Numbered from the stretch's first letter, positions 1 through 7,025 are shown. The stretch: 13,877 nt of DNA from Verrucomicrobiota bacterium (GCA_003218615.1 QHOD01000015.1:1-13877); one strand, 5' to 3'. Notes: generated from the sequence alone by a model not told the origin. Translations and numbers: made by a program.

Positions 1-276
1 GACGGTTATCCGTTCTTTCCGTTGCGCAAAGAATTTCCCCTCGAAGGATTGCCGAGCGAAATGCCCGACGTCGCTTTCACGAAAATCACACCAATGGAAG
101 GGGGACCATTTGTCACCGTGCCGAGCACGGCCACCGCAAAAGATCGCGAACCGCGCGCTCGACCACCGGAATTATCGACCGAGGGAATCCTTCCTCGTTC
201 GCGGAAGTTCGGATTGCCTAATGACCGCCTGGATATAACCTGCAATCATGATCCGCGGATAAAAGGATGTGGTACT
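1..276 (+). CDS. nuoC: NADH-quinone oxidoreductase subunit C, C-terminal part (5' end outside window; no own stop codon)
   Basis: Frame 1 is open from the first base and begins DGYPFFPLRKEFPLEG. This matches the C-terminal signature of the 30-kDa subunit of respiratory complex I (GxPLRKDFPLxG). It continues with EGGPFVTVPS and a REPRARPPE tail of the kind I associate with the end of verrucomicrobial NuoC. NuoC belongs to the peripheral arm of the proton-pumping NADH dehydrogenase on the cytoplasmic face of the membrane. NuoC-like sequence is convincing to about position 168. After that the frame runs on through unrelated sequence, with no stop until 834, into the membrane protein that starts at 277. 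The expected neighbour nuoD is absent. The original stop was therefore probably lost by an insertion, rearrangement or assembly join somewhere between about 170 and 276. A gene caller would report one ORF from 1 to 834. Confidence 0.7.
232..267 (+). promoter_or_regulatory. Candidate -10 element and Shine-Dalgarno site for the 277 start
   Basis: TATAAC at 234-239 is one base from the -10 consensus and lies 38 nt before the ATG at 277. The only -35-like hexamer, TTGCCT at 214-219, is 14 nt upstream, which is shorter than ideal. AAAAGGA at 261-267 is a good Shine-Dalgarno sequence with a 9-nt spacer to ATG 277. The ribosome-binding site is more convincing than the promoter. Together they suggest that the membrane protein starts at 277 and is not only the tail of a NuoC fusion. 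Confidence 0.35.
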
Positions 277-834
277 ATGAAGTTTTGTTTCCCCTACTGG
301 TGGCTGACGAGGACGAGAGATCAGACGAAGGACGTGTTTTTCGATTACGTCAAGCGGCGACACGCATTGGCGAAGGCGACAACCAACCGAACGAACGTAT
401 CTTGTATCGCTCCAACCGATTCCCCTAAAGGAGATGACGCGCTTAATTGGATCTATGGGTTGCTGACTATTTTAGACGCAAAGGCTTCTGCACTAATGCG
501 ATTGAATGGTGTGATGCTCGCTGCCGCGGCTTTTCTTCTCAATTCGCGGCCCGGCCTAGCAGTCACGAGATCTATCGTTATTAGCGCTTTAGGATCAACA
601 ATCTCAATCGCGTGCTGCCTATTAGTAGTTTCTATAGACTGGCCATTCCTCGGGCTGGTTAAAACCGAAAGTGGCAAGCTGGATTTCTCCGACGAGTTTT
701 TCCATCTCCAGAAGGTCGCAGTGTTTAGGCGGAGATGCTACCAATTTGGGTGGCTGATATCTCTTCTCGCAACAATGGCATTTCTGTTTGGTATCGTTAT
801 TTTCTTTCTTCACTTTTGGAATAAAGTGACCTAA
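277..834 (+). CDS. Small multi-pass membrane protein of unknown function
   Basis: From ATG 277 this gives 185 residues. The start is chosen for its AAAAGGA ribosome-binding site 9 nt upstream and because the sequence before it is NuoC-like. Residues 1-55 are polar and basic. There follow the segment LDAKASALMRLNG (66-78) leading into a hydrophobic helix (about 75-90), a second helix (about 98-119), a charged loop with WPFLG and DFSDEFF (122-142), and a long hydrophobic C-terminal helix (about 155-180). A hydrophilic N-terminus, a DxKAsxLMxLNG-type helix and further membrane segments loosely resemble the architecture of membrane effectors such as the Pycsar PycTM proteins and SLATT/2TM proteins. 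No nucleotide cyclase is nearby, so this is only a shape resemblance. A cytidine deaminase follows 37 nt downstream on the same strand, so co-transcription is likely. The reading frame is continuous with the upstream nuoC remnant. Function unknown. Confidence 0.7.
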   Translation: MKFCFPYWWLTRTRDQTKDVFFDYVKRRHALAKATTNRTNVSCIAPTDSPKGDDALNWIYGLLTILDAKASALMRLNGVMLAAAAFLLNSRPGLAVTRSIVISALGSTISIACCLLVVSIDWPFLGLVKTESGKLDFSDEFFHLQKVAVFRRRCYQFGWLISLLATMAFLFGIVIFFLHFWNKVT

Positions 835-871
835 ATCGGCGTTAGATTTTACGATTTTTGTAGTTAGAAAA

Positions 872-1366
872 ATGCCTGAGAAGATACCATATGAACTATT
901 ACGCGCGGCGGCTAGTGCTGCCCGCAACGCGTATGCTCCTTATTCTAACTTTGCTGTAGGTGCAGCCTTGCAGACATCTGACGGCTCGGTGTTCGCTGGC
1001 GCGAATATGGAAAATGCATCATACGGGCTTACAGTGTGTGCAGAGGTAGGCGCTCTTCAAGCGGCATCTACCGCCGGAAAACTGGCTGATGTCGTGCGAA
1101 TTGGAATCGCGGGCGGAAATCTGAGGGCAGACAAATGCGATGGAGAAATCGTTACGCCTTGTGGTCGTTGTCGGCAATTGATTCTCGAGAGCGCCCGTCT
1201 CGGCTCGCGAGATATCGAGGTTTGGTGCGCGAATTTAGATCTAAGCTCCATCAAGTGTTTCAAAATTTCAGAATTGCTTCCTCACGGCTTTGGACCAGAT
1301 AATCTCGTAAAGATTAAGATTCAAACTGGCATTGAAGCGGAAACGGTTCACTCAGGGCGCCGCTGA
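872..1366 (+). CDS. cdd: Cytidine deaminase
   Basis: This 164-residue protein hydrolyses cytidine and deoxycytidine to uridine and deoxyuridine in the cytoplasm (pyrimidine salvage). The zinc-dependent motifs are all present: YSNFAVGAAL (24-33), NMENASYGLTVCAE (45-58) with zinc ligand C56 and catalytic E58, PCGRCRQ (96-102) with ligands C97 and C100, and the LLPHGFGPDNL end motif (135-145). It is somewhat longer than the usual ~130-residue tetrameric enzyme because of a loose C-terminal tail of about 19 residues. No good Shine-Dalgarno precedes the ATG; the upstream 30 nt are A/T-rich. It lies 37 nt after the membrane-protein gene on the same strand and converges on the PgpH-like gene. The enzyme family is clear; whether it serves salvage or some accessory role with its neighbour is open. 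Confidence 0.93.
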   Translation: MPEKIPYELLRAAASAARNAYAPYSNFAVGAALQTSDGSVFAGANMENASYGLTVCAEVGALQAASTAGKLADVVRIGIAGGNLRADKCDGEIVTPCGRCRQLILESARLGSRDIEVWCANLDLSSIKCFKISELLPHGFGPDNLVKIKIQTGIEAETVHSGRR

Positions 1367-1425
1367 ATTGGCATTCAAGCCTATCTTTCAACAACCGCGC
1401 CGACATATCGAGTCCTGACTCCGCC

Positions 1426-3066
1426 TCACGCGGCCGAGACTGGCGGAGCAGTTGCGGGTCTGCGTGTCACCGCCATCACATCTGGACGTAATGTTTCCTC
1501 TCGCGGCGCGGTTGGTTTCGCCCCATGTTTCGGATAAGCGATTCGGGTATGGAGCATCATCAAAAGCGTGAAGCGGAAGCGTTCGGCGATGATTTTCAAT
1601 TCGCCTAGAGTCAGGTCGCAGTCGTCCAATTGCCGATCGCTGATGCGCTCCTGGATAAGGTCGTTGACGAGCGATTCGATTTTCTGCGGAGTCGGCTTCT
1701 CCAGACTGCGGGAAGCACTTTCCACCATGTCTGCCAAGCTGACGATGGCGCTTTCTTTTGTTTGCGGCTTCGGCCCGCTGTAGCGAAAACTCTCCTCGCG
1801 TACATCCGGAATGTCGTCCTCACGCAGCTTCATGATTTTACCGCCGGCACGAGCGTCTTCATGCTGTTGAAGCGCTCGCTGATAAAAATAACGGACCACT
1901 GAGGTGCCGTGATGTTCCTGGATGATGTCGATGATGCGCTGATTCAGCTTGTGTTTGAGGGCGAGATCAACGCCTTCTTTGACGTGCGCGATGATGATCA
2001 ACGCGCTCATCGTTGGGGCAAGATCATCGTGCGGATTGCGTTCGAAGCTCATGTTTTCCGTGAAGTACTCCGGCTTCACCAGTTTGCCGACGTCGTGGAA
2101 ATAAGAACAGACGCGGCAAAGCGTCGCGTTGGCGCCAATCGCTTCGGCGGCTGCTTCAGCGAGATTGGCTACGACCAAACTGTGATGATACGTGCCCGGC
2201 GCTTCGATTGTCATCCGGCGCAACAACGGATGGTTAAGATCGGAAGCTTCCAGCCAGGAAATATCCGTCGTGATTCGAAAAAGGTGTTCGAGCATCGGCA
2301 GGGCGCCGCCAACCAGGGTAGCGGTCAAAAGTCCATTTCCGATAGCCAGCGCGCTTTGCAGTCCGATCATTCCCCAATCATTGGCCATCGGAAAAAACCA
2401 ATTGATCGGTCCGATCGAACCGAACGTCAGCGACAACAGCCAAATGGCGAGCCCCACCCCGAAGCCCGCGCGGATCAATTTACTGCGACGGCGCACCTGC
2501 AATGTGAGAGAGACCGCGGTGAATCCACTAATCAGGCTTGTTACGAGAAGCGGTGCGTCAATTGGACCAAACAAAACGCTGCTCCAAAGACTCACGAAAA
2601 ATGCGGCGTAAAGCCCATGCTGGCGGCCAAGCAAAACGCTCAGGACAAGCGGCGCGAAGGCGTAGGGGGTGATCAACCCTCCCATCTCCGGCTTCAAAAA
2701 CTGATAATTGCCGCTGTTACAAATTACCAGCAGGACTTTCGTGACCGCCAGTTGGACAAGGATCACTCCAAAAACGAGAAGAATCCGCGAGCTTCGAGAA
2801 AAGCTCCTTGGTTGATTGATCCAGAGTTGCGTAATCGCGGTCGCCAGAACCAGGAGCGCAATGACAAAGTTCTTCGTTGGTTCCGGCTGTTGACCACTGA
2901 ACACTAAAAAAGCCAGGCCGCCCGCGAACACCGCGAAGATCAACGCCTTCACGTATGGCGCGTACTCCAGATTGCGCGCTAATTCGCTGCGCGGCCGCCG
3001 ACGCCGAGTCTTCCGCGAGGCGAGGCCGCGCCTGACGAGTCGTCCGCGTTTGAGAAAATCGAACAT
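1426..3066 (-). CDS. pgpH: 7TM-HD family phosphohydrolase (PgpH-like c-di-AMP phosphodiesterase), short form
   Basis: The 546 residues begin with an Arg/Lys-rich cytoplasmic segment (1-40). A block of about seven or eight membrane helices follows (about 40-57, 66-83, 95-116, 131-148, 150-166, 171-190, 201-218, 236-256), then a cytoplasmic HD domain (about 270-515) and a Pro/Ala/Arg-rich tail. Probable metal-binding and catalytic residues are H294/H295 in TYHHS, H324-D325 in YFHDVGK, H361 in AHVKEG, H385/H386 in EHHGT and D446 in LADMVES. PgpH enzymes hydrolyse cyclic di-AMP to pApA. Characterised PgpH proteins are over 700 residues because of a large extracellular 7TMR-HDED domain between the first and second helices. 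Here helices 1 and 2 are separated by only a few residues, so that domain is absent. The gene follows phoH with an 8-nt gap, a conserved pairing. The usual next gene, ybeY, is missing. Substrate is inferred from the family. Confidence 0.9.
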   Translation of the reverse strand: MFDFLKRGRLVRRGLASRKTRRRRPRSELARNLEYAPYVKALIFAVFAGGLAFLVFSGQQPEPTKNFVIALLVLATAITQLWINQPRSFSRSSRILLVFGVILVQLAVTKVLLVICNSGNYQFLKPEMGGLITPYAFAPLVLSVLLGRQHGLYAAFFVSLWSSVLFGPIDAPLLVTSLISGFTAVSLTLQVRRRSKLIRAGFGVGLAIWLLSLTFGSIGPINWFFPMANDWGMIGLQSALAIGNGLLTATLVGGALPMLEHLFRITTDISWLEASDLNHPLLRRMTIEAPGTYHHSLVVANLAEAAAEAIGANATLCRVCSYFHDVGKLVKPEYFTENMSFERNPHDDLAPTMSALIIIAHVKEGVDLALKHKLNQRIIDIIQEHHGTSVVRYFYQRALQQHEDARAGGKIMKLREDDIPDVREESFRYSGPKPQTKESAIVSLADMVESASRSLEKPTPQKIESLVNDLIQERISDRQLDDCDLTLGELKIIAERFRFTLLMMLHTRIAYPKHGAKPTAPREETLRPDVMAVTRRPATAPPVSAA

Positions 3067-3074
3067 GTCGATCT

Positions 3075-4061
3075 TTATTTCCGCGAGGTCGACGCCGGCA
3101 AGCGATGCTGCTGATAGGCGGTGATGATGGCGCGTACGAGTTCATGCCGCACAACGTCGCGCTCGGTAAAATAAACAGTGGCGATTCCAGGAACGGTTTT
3201 CAATGCCTGCAATGCCTCGACCACACCCGAGCGCTTATTCGCGGGAAGATCGATCTGCGTCACGTCGCCGGTCACCACGCATTTGGAATTCAAACCGATC
3301 CGTGTCAGCAACATGAACATTTGCTCGGTAGTGGTGTTTTGGGCTTCGTCGAGGATGACAAATGCGTTGTTCAAAGTGCGACCGCGCATATACGCCAGCG
3401 GAGCGACTTCAATAATTTGGCGCGCAATTGCGCGCTCCATTTCCTCCGGCTCCAGCATGTCCCGCAACGCGTCATAAAGCGGACGCAGATACGGCGTGAT
3501 CTTTTGTTCCAGGTCACCGGGGAGAAATCCGAGTGCTTCGCCAGCTTCTACGGCTGGACGCGTCAAAATGATGCGGTCCACTTGTTCTTTCTTCAGCGCG
3601 GCCACCGCCATCGCCACCGCCAGATATGTCTTACCAGTGCCGGCTGGTCCGATTCCAAAAACGATGTCGTACTTTTGGATTGCTTCGACGTAATTGCGTT
3701 GCCCGGCGGACCGGGCGATGATTGGCGACTTACGGGACGAGGTCACAATCTTGGTCGAAGCGAGGTCGCCAAGATTCTCGTCGCGCGCTTCGGTTACAGA
3801 GTGCAAAGCGTAATTAAATTCGTGTTTTTGAATGTCCACACCTTTTTGGCGCGCTTTCTCAAGCTGCTCAAAGACATGCTGCGCTTTGTCGATCCGACCT
3901 GGTTCCCCCTCCAGTTTCATCCAACCTTCGCGGGTGGTCACCTTTACGCCAAGAGAATCTTCCAGCGTTTTCAAAAGCTTGAGATCGTTTGCGTAAAGCG
4001 AATGCAAAACGCGCGGGCTCTCAAATTGGAGAGTGCGTGTTTCACTCATCTCCCAGCCCAA
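3075..4061 (-). CDS. phoH: PhoH family ATPase (PhoH-like protein)
   Basis: This is a 328-residue cytoplasmic P-loop ATPase of the PhoH/YbeZ group, linked in other bacteria to RNA metabolism and ribosome maturation together with YbeY. An N-terminal nucleic-acid-binding-like domain (about 10-75) is followed by the ATPase core with Walker A GPAGTGKT (138-145), the TRPAVEAGEALGFLPG segment (167-182), MRGRTLNNAF (225-234), Walker B FVILDEAQN (234-242) and a GDVTQIDLP motif. The longest reading starts at TTG 4061 with AGGG 7 nt upstream. An ATG at 4049 (MSETRTL) is an alternative, but its purine-rich GGGAG abuts the start codon. The TTG lies in the loop of a 5-bp hairpin. The gene begins 9 nt after the exported-protein gene and is followed after 8 nt by pgpH, so it is almost certainly in one operon with both. 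Confidence 0.94.
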   Translation of the reverse strand: MGWEMSETRTLQFESPRVLHSLYANDLKLLKTLEDSLGVKVTTREGWMKLEGEPGRIDKAQHVFEQLEKARQKGVDIQKHEFNYALHSVTEARDENLGDLASTKIVTSSRKSPIIARSAGQRNYVEAIQKYDIVFGIGPAGTGKTYLAVAMAVAALKKEQVDRIILTRPAVEAGEALGFLPGDLEQKITPYLRPLYDALRDMLEPEEMERAIARQIIEVAPLAYMRGRTLNNAFVILDEAQNTTTEQMFMLLTRIGLNSKCVVTGDVTQIDLPANKRSGVVEALQALKTVPGIATVYFTERDVVRHELVRAIITAYQQHRLPASTSRK

Positions 4062-4068
4062 TAGCTGG
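4053..4068 (-). promoter_or_regulatory. Small hairpin over the phoH start region
   Basis: CCAGC (4053-4057) and GCTGG (4064-4068) form a 5-bp stem with a 6-nt loop. Its loop contains the TTG start of the longest phoH reading frame, and it lies in the junction with the upstream stop codon at 4071-4073. It could couple phoH translation to termination of the preceding gene. A stem this short may be chance. Confidence 0.2.
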
Positions 4069-4070
4069 CC

Positions 4071-4526
4071 CTACCGGAAACCATACACCAGCGCCCAATG
4101 CGTTCGTTCCTCTGGCGATTCCTCGACACTGACTATGATGAAGTAGCTGCCCGTGCTTTTAGGAATGACGTGTGCAGCCGCGAAATGGCCTTTTTGCCAT
4201 CCATCGGACTGTTCTGCCAGCTTTCCATCAGAATCATAAATGTGAACAGAAATCTTCGCGCGTTCGACTTCCGTGCCCAACCAGAACCAATATTCGTTCC
4301 CCTTGAATAATTGCTGCCGTACCGCCTTCTTTTCCCCAGCACCGAGGTCGCCTCCCCAATAATCCTCGCGCACCTGAAATCCTTCTTTCACATAAGGTTC
4401 CGCGGCCTGAAGGGCAAACGACTGTGCGTCATCGACCGATGCAAAAACCGCGGACTGCAGCGCAAGCAGCGCCACCAGTAGAGAGCTTCCGCGCAAAAAA
4501 ACTTTCACGAACGCGTTCATCAACAT
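4071..4526 (-). CDS. Exported protein of unknown function
   Basis: This 151-residue protein has a clear Sec-type signal peptide: N-terminal Lys and Arg, the hydrophobic core SSLLVALLALQSAVFA, and likely cleavage after A29 (VFA|S). The mature part (about 122 residues) has EPYVKEGFQVREDYWGGDL (43-61), an aromatic YWFWLGTE strand (79-86), HIYDSDGKL (95-103) and a WALVYGFR C-terminus. The alternating hydrophobic strands and the phrase 'IYDSDGKLAEQSDGW' suggest a small beta-sandwich of the pre-peptidase C-terminal type. That is inference; I do not recognise the family. A second in-frame ATG lies at 4520. The gene starts 3 nt after the stop of the preceding exported-protein gene and ends 9 nt before phoH. 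It is expected to act in the periplasm or outside the cell. Confidence 0.8.
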   Translation of the reverse strand: MLMNAFVKVFLRGSSLLVALLALQSAVFASVDDAQSFALQAAEPYVKEGFQVREDYWGGDLGAGEKKAVRQQLFKGNEYWFWLGTEVERAKISVHIYDSDGKLAEQSDGWQKGHFAAAHVIPKSTGSYFIIVSVEESPEERTHWALVYGFR

Positions 4527-4529
4527 TTG

Positions 4530-5330
4530 TTAGTCTCTCGTAACGATCCCATAGCCGAGTCGCGTCGTGATCTCATTGATTTTCTTTACTGATTCCGGGG
4601 GAATCCGCGCGCTGCCCACGTCGATGAGAGGCTTCACCTGGACAAGAGCGTCTTCTATTTCGCGGATGATCGGAAGCTTAAACTCCGGCATCGCCTGTAG
4701 CCTTGTCTGAAAATATGACAGGAGATCGGGCTGATGCAGGAGCTCGGCGCCGTCGGCGGAAAAATGCTTTGTGACTACCGACGTCAATACTTCCGTGCCG
4801 CGCAGCCACCCACCTAAACTAACCAATTGTGACAATTTTTCATCGTGCACCTCGTTCATCGCCTGTTGTACGCTGGTTTGTGTACGATCCAGTTCCTGCC
4901 GCACACCCTCCCAATTTCGCTTGTCCGCCGCTTCGATGATGGCCTTGGCATGCGGTGTGATTGAATTTCCGACGCCGATTCCCTTGGCGAGCGCGAGGAC
5001 ACGCTGGCCGATGTCCTTTACCGCTGGTGCATCTTCTGCTTGCACCGCGACAAAACCGTCGGCAATCACGGCCCCGAGCAGAAGAGCGATACGAGGCCGT
5101 TCGGTAAAATTCGTTCCCTTGTCGCTACGAACGTGTTCTTTCCAGTTGACCGCGCCCAGCTTGTTTAGCGCGCCGAAGATTTCGTTCGGGAGAGGAACAA
5201 CGACGTCCTCGACCGTCTTTGATAACTGTTTAATATCGATGTGTTGTGGTGCCTGGGCGCCATGGGCGCACAGCGTAAGGCTACTCACAGCGATCGCACT
5301 TAGCTTCAGATATTTAGTAAATGGAAACAT
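4530..5330 (-). CDS. Exported helical protein of unknown function
   Basis: This 266-residue protein has a Sec-type signal peptide (KYLK, then a hydrophobic stretch, cleavage near GAQA at 24-27). C21 is preceded by Leu, not by Gly, Ala or Ser, so this does not look like a lipobox. The mature part looks mostly alpha-helical. It has an FGALNKLGAVNWKEHV segment (about 52-67), an ALLLGAVIADGFVAVQAED hydrophobic helix (about 82-100), a QQAMNEVHDEKLSQLVSLGGW region, and a C-terminal KKINEITTRLGYG. I do not recognise a family or any catalytic motif. It is the first gene of the minus-strand run ending in phoH and pgpH; the next gene starts 3 nt after its stop. Promoter expected in 5331-5487. No clear Shine-Dalgarno precedes the ATG. 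Confidence 0.8.
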   Translation of the reverse strand: MFPFTKYLKLSAIAVSSLTLCAHGAQAPQHIDIKQLSKTVEDVVVPLPNEIFGALNKLGAVNWKEHVRSDKGTNFTERPRIALLLGAVIADGFVAVQAEDAPAVKDIGQRVLALAKGIGVGNSITPHAKAIIEAADKRNWEGVRQELDRTQTSVQQAMNEVHDEKLSQLVSLGGWLRGTEVLTSVVTKHFSADGAELLHQPDLLSYFQTRLQAMPEFKLPIIREIEDALVQVKPLIDVGSARIPPESVKKINEITTRLGYGIVTRD

Positions 5331-5487
5331 TGGGAGCTTCGACTGTTGATTTCGTATTCGTATTCACGATTAATGAAGCAAACCTTAAGCAGAACCCCTG
5401 CTCTACACAAATCACAGCCTAAAACATTTTGACTCACTTTAATCGAACCAATTCGTCATTTCGGCGGCACCGCCGTTTAAATTTTCT
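5331..5487. promoter_or_regulatory. Divergent intergenic region between the exported-protein run and the LPS operon
   Basis: These 157 bases separate two operons transcribed away from each other, so both promoters should lie here. TTGACT at 5429-5434 is a good -35-like hexamer for the plus strand, but the sequence 16-18 nt downstream (around ATTCGT) is a poor -10. Two small inverted repeats are visible: AGCAG/CTGCT (5388-5392 and 5398-5402, 5-nt loop) and CGGCGG/CCGCCG (5462-5467 and 5470-5475), the latter 12 nt before the rfaE1 ATG. There is a short direct repeat of GTATTC near 5354-5364. I could not identify a confident promoter or a known operator. Confidence 0.45.
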
Positions 5488-6501
5488 ATGAAACTGAGCC
5501 AGCTAGAGCGCATTCTCGACCGCGCACGTTCCAAGCGAATCATGGTAATCGGCGATCTGATGTTGGACGAATTCGTCTGGGGAAAAGTCGGCCGCATCTC
5601 CCCGGAGGCGCCAGTGCCAGTTGTTGAGGTGACCGGCGAATCATTTTATCCGGGAGGCGCCGCCAATGTAGCGCGCAATCTCCGCGAGTTCGTCGACCAC
5701 GTTGCTCTAATCGGCTTGTTCGGCAAAGATCACAGTGGCCAGCAGCTTCGTGAGTTGTTGGCCGAACGAGAGATCGACATCTCCAACGCCGTCGAGGAGG
5801 GGACGTTTCACACCATTGTAAAAACCCGGATAATCGCGCGCCACCAGCAGGTAGTGCGTGTTGATCGCGAGCAATTTACAGGACCGTCGTCGGCACAAAT
5901 TACAAAAATCGTCGCAGCGGTTCGGGAGAATCTCCCGCAGATCGACGCGATCATCTTCGAAGATTACGGCAAAGGCTTCTTAACGACCGAGCTGGTGTCG
6001 CAAATTACGAACGATGCTCGCGCACAGGGTAAAATGGTCGCAGCGGATCCCAATCCTCGACATGCTGTCGATTGGCGTGGCGTAACAGTGGTGAAACCGA
6101 ACCGCGCCGAAGCTTTCCTTGCGGCTGGCATTTCGTGGCGCGATCCAGATGACGATCCTGCAGTAGATGTCGATCTTAAGCGTGCCGGCGAAGTGCTGCT
6201 CAAAAAATGGCAAACCAAGTATGTGCTGGTCACGCTGGGCGAACACGGCATGATGCTTTTTCAACAGAAACACGCGCCGCATTATATCCCAACCAAGGCG
6301 CGGCAAGTTTTCGATGTGTCCGGCGCAGGTGATACCGCCATTGCTCTCTTTACTCTCGGGCTCGCTTGCGAGGCAACACCCACTGAAGCGGCGGAAATCG
6401 CCAACCATGGAAGCGCTGTCGTTGTCAGCAAACTCGGGACAGCCACGGTGACGCGAGATGAACTCATCTCGAGTTTTCGGGAGGATTCCGACCGTGGATA
6501 A
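5488..6501 (+). CDS. rfaE1: D-glycero-beta-D-manno-heptose-7-phosphate kinase (RfaE1 / HldE kinase domain)
   Basis: This 337-residue kinase of the PfkB/ribokinase fold phosphorylates heptose 7-phosphate at C1, making heptose 1,7-bisphosphate for ADP-heptose synthesis. Visible motifs are GDLMLDEFVWGKVGRISPEA near the N-terminus (22-41), the PfkB substrate motif GGAANVARN, DPNPRH, KPNRAEA, and the PfkB C-terminal motif DVSGAGDTAIA with catalytic-base candidate D282. It ends in VVVSKLGTATVT, typical of this family. The protein stops at the end of the kinase domain, so it lacks the adenylyltransferase half found in fused HldE; a separate rfaE2/hldD partner must be elsewhere. It is the first gene of the rfaE1-gmhB-kdsB-pyrG operon. 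No Shine-Dalgarno is obvious before the ATG; a CGGCGG/CCGCCG inverted repeat lies just upstream. Confidence 0.95.
   Translation: MKLSQLERILDRARSKRIMVIGDLMLDEFVWGKVGRISPEAPVPVVEVTGESFYPGGAANVARNLREFVDHVALIGLFGKDHSGQQLRELLAEREIDISNAVEEGTFHTIVKTRIIARHQQVVRVDREQFTGPSSAQITKIVAAVRENLPQIDAIIFEDYGKGFLTTELVSQITNDARAQGKMVAADPNPRHAVDWRGVTVVKPNRAEAFLAAGISWRDPDDDPAVDVDLKRAGEVLLKKWQTKYVLVTLGEHGMMLFQQKHAPHYIPTKARQVFDVSGAGDTAIALFTLGLACEATPTEAAEIANHGSAVVVSKLGTATVTRDELISSFREDSDRG
6479..6496 (+). promoter_or_regulatory. Ribosome-binding site that fixes the gmhB start at GTG 6494
   Basis: GGGAGGA at 6479-6485 is close to the ideal anti-Shine-Dalgarno complement and stands 8 nt before GTG 6494. It lies inside the last codons of rfaE1. 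It favours GTG 6494 over the ATG at 6458, which would start within rfaE1 with no comparable site and add 12 residues before the first conserved strand. Confidence 0.75.
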
Positions 6502-7025
6502 CACATCATCACCAGCGGTCTTCGTCGATCGCGACGGGACGATTATGCAAGACGCAGATTACTGTTCTGATCCGAAACAGGTACAGATTTTCCCCGCCGT
6601 CCCGGAAGCATTGCGGCGTTTGAAATCGAAAGGGTTCAAACTCATCGTCATTACAAATCAGAGCGGAATCGGTCGGGGTTTGTTTACCATTGAGCAATAT
6701 CGGGCGGTCGAAGCCGAAGTCTTGCGGCAACTGGGCAATGGTTTAATCGATGCGACTTATTTTTGCCCCGACGTTCCGGGTCAGCATTCCAGCTGTCGCA
6801 AGCCGGCGCCCGGAATGATCGTGCAGGCCACCCGAGAACACCGAATCGATCTTTCGCGCTCATTTTTTATTGGCGACAAAGAAATCGACGCTGAATGCGG
6901 TCGCAACGCCGGCGTACGCACGATCCGTGTTCGAACCGGATTCGATCGCGACGCGGCCAATAGTTATGCCGATTGGATCGCAGTCGATCTCCTCGAAGCC
7001 ACAAAGATTATTCTCGATCAGGTAG

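Noticed and set aside
277..1366. Calling the pair a Pycsar system
   Set aside because: No pyrimidine nucleotide cyclase is present, and the neighbour is a normal cytidine deaminase by motif. The membrane protein resemblance is only architectural.
1909..2907. Long plus-strand open frame (332 codons) opposite pgpH
   Set aside because: The minus strand encodes a clear 7TM-HD protein with an intact active site. The plus-strand translation is rich in charged and Gln residues, with no domain.
3105..4064. Long plus-strand open frame (319 codons) opposite phoH
   Set aside because: It mirrors phoH almost exactly. The minus strand has Walker A and B motifs; the plus translation is His/Arg/Cys-rich noise.
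4530..5330. Lipoprotein signal at C21
   Set aside because: The residue before the Cys is Leu, which does not fit a lipobox. Cleavage after AQA is more likely.
5429..5457. Strong sigma-70 promoter for rfaE1 from TTGACT
   Set aside because: The -35-like hexamer is good, but no acceptable -10 follows at 16-18 nt, so I did not list it as a separate promoter.
5462..5475. CGGCGG/CCGCCG as a rho-independent terminator
   Set aside because: The loop is only 2 nt, the stem short, no T-run follows, and it lies just upstream of a start codon between divergent genes.
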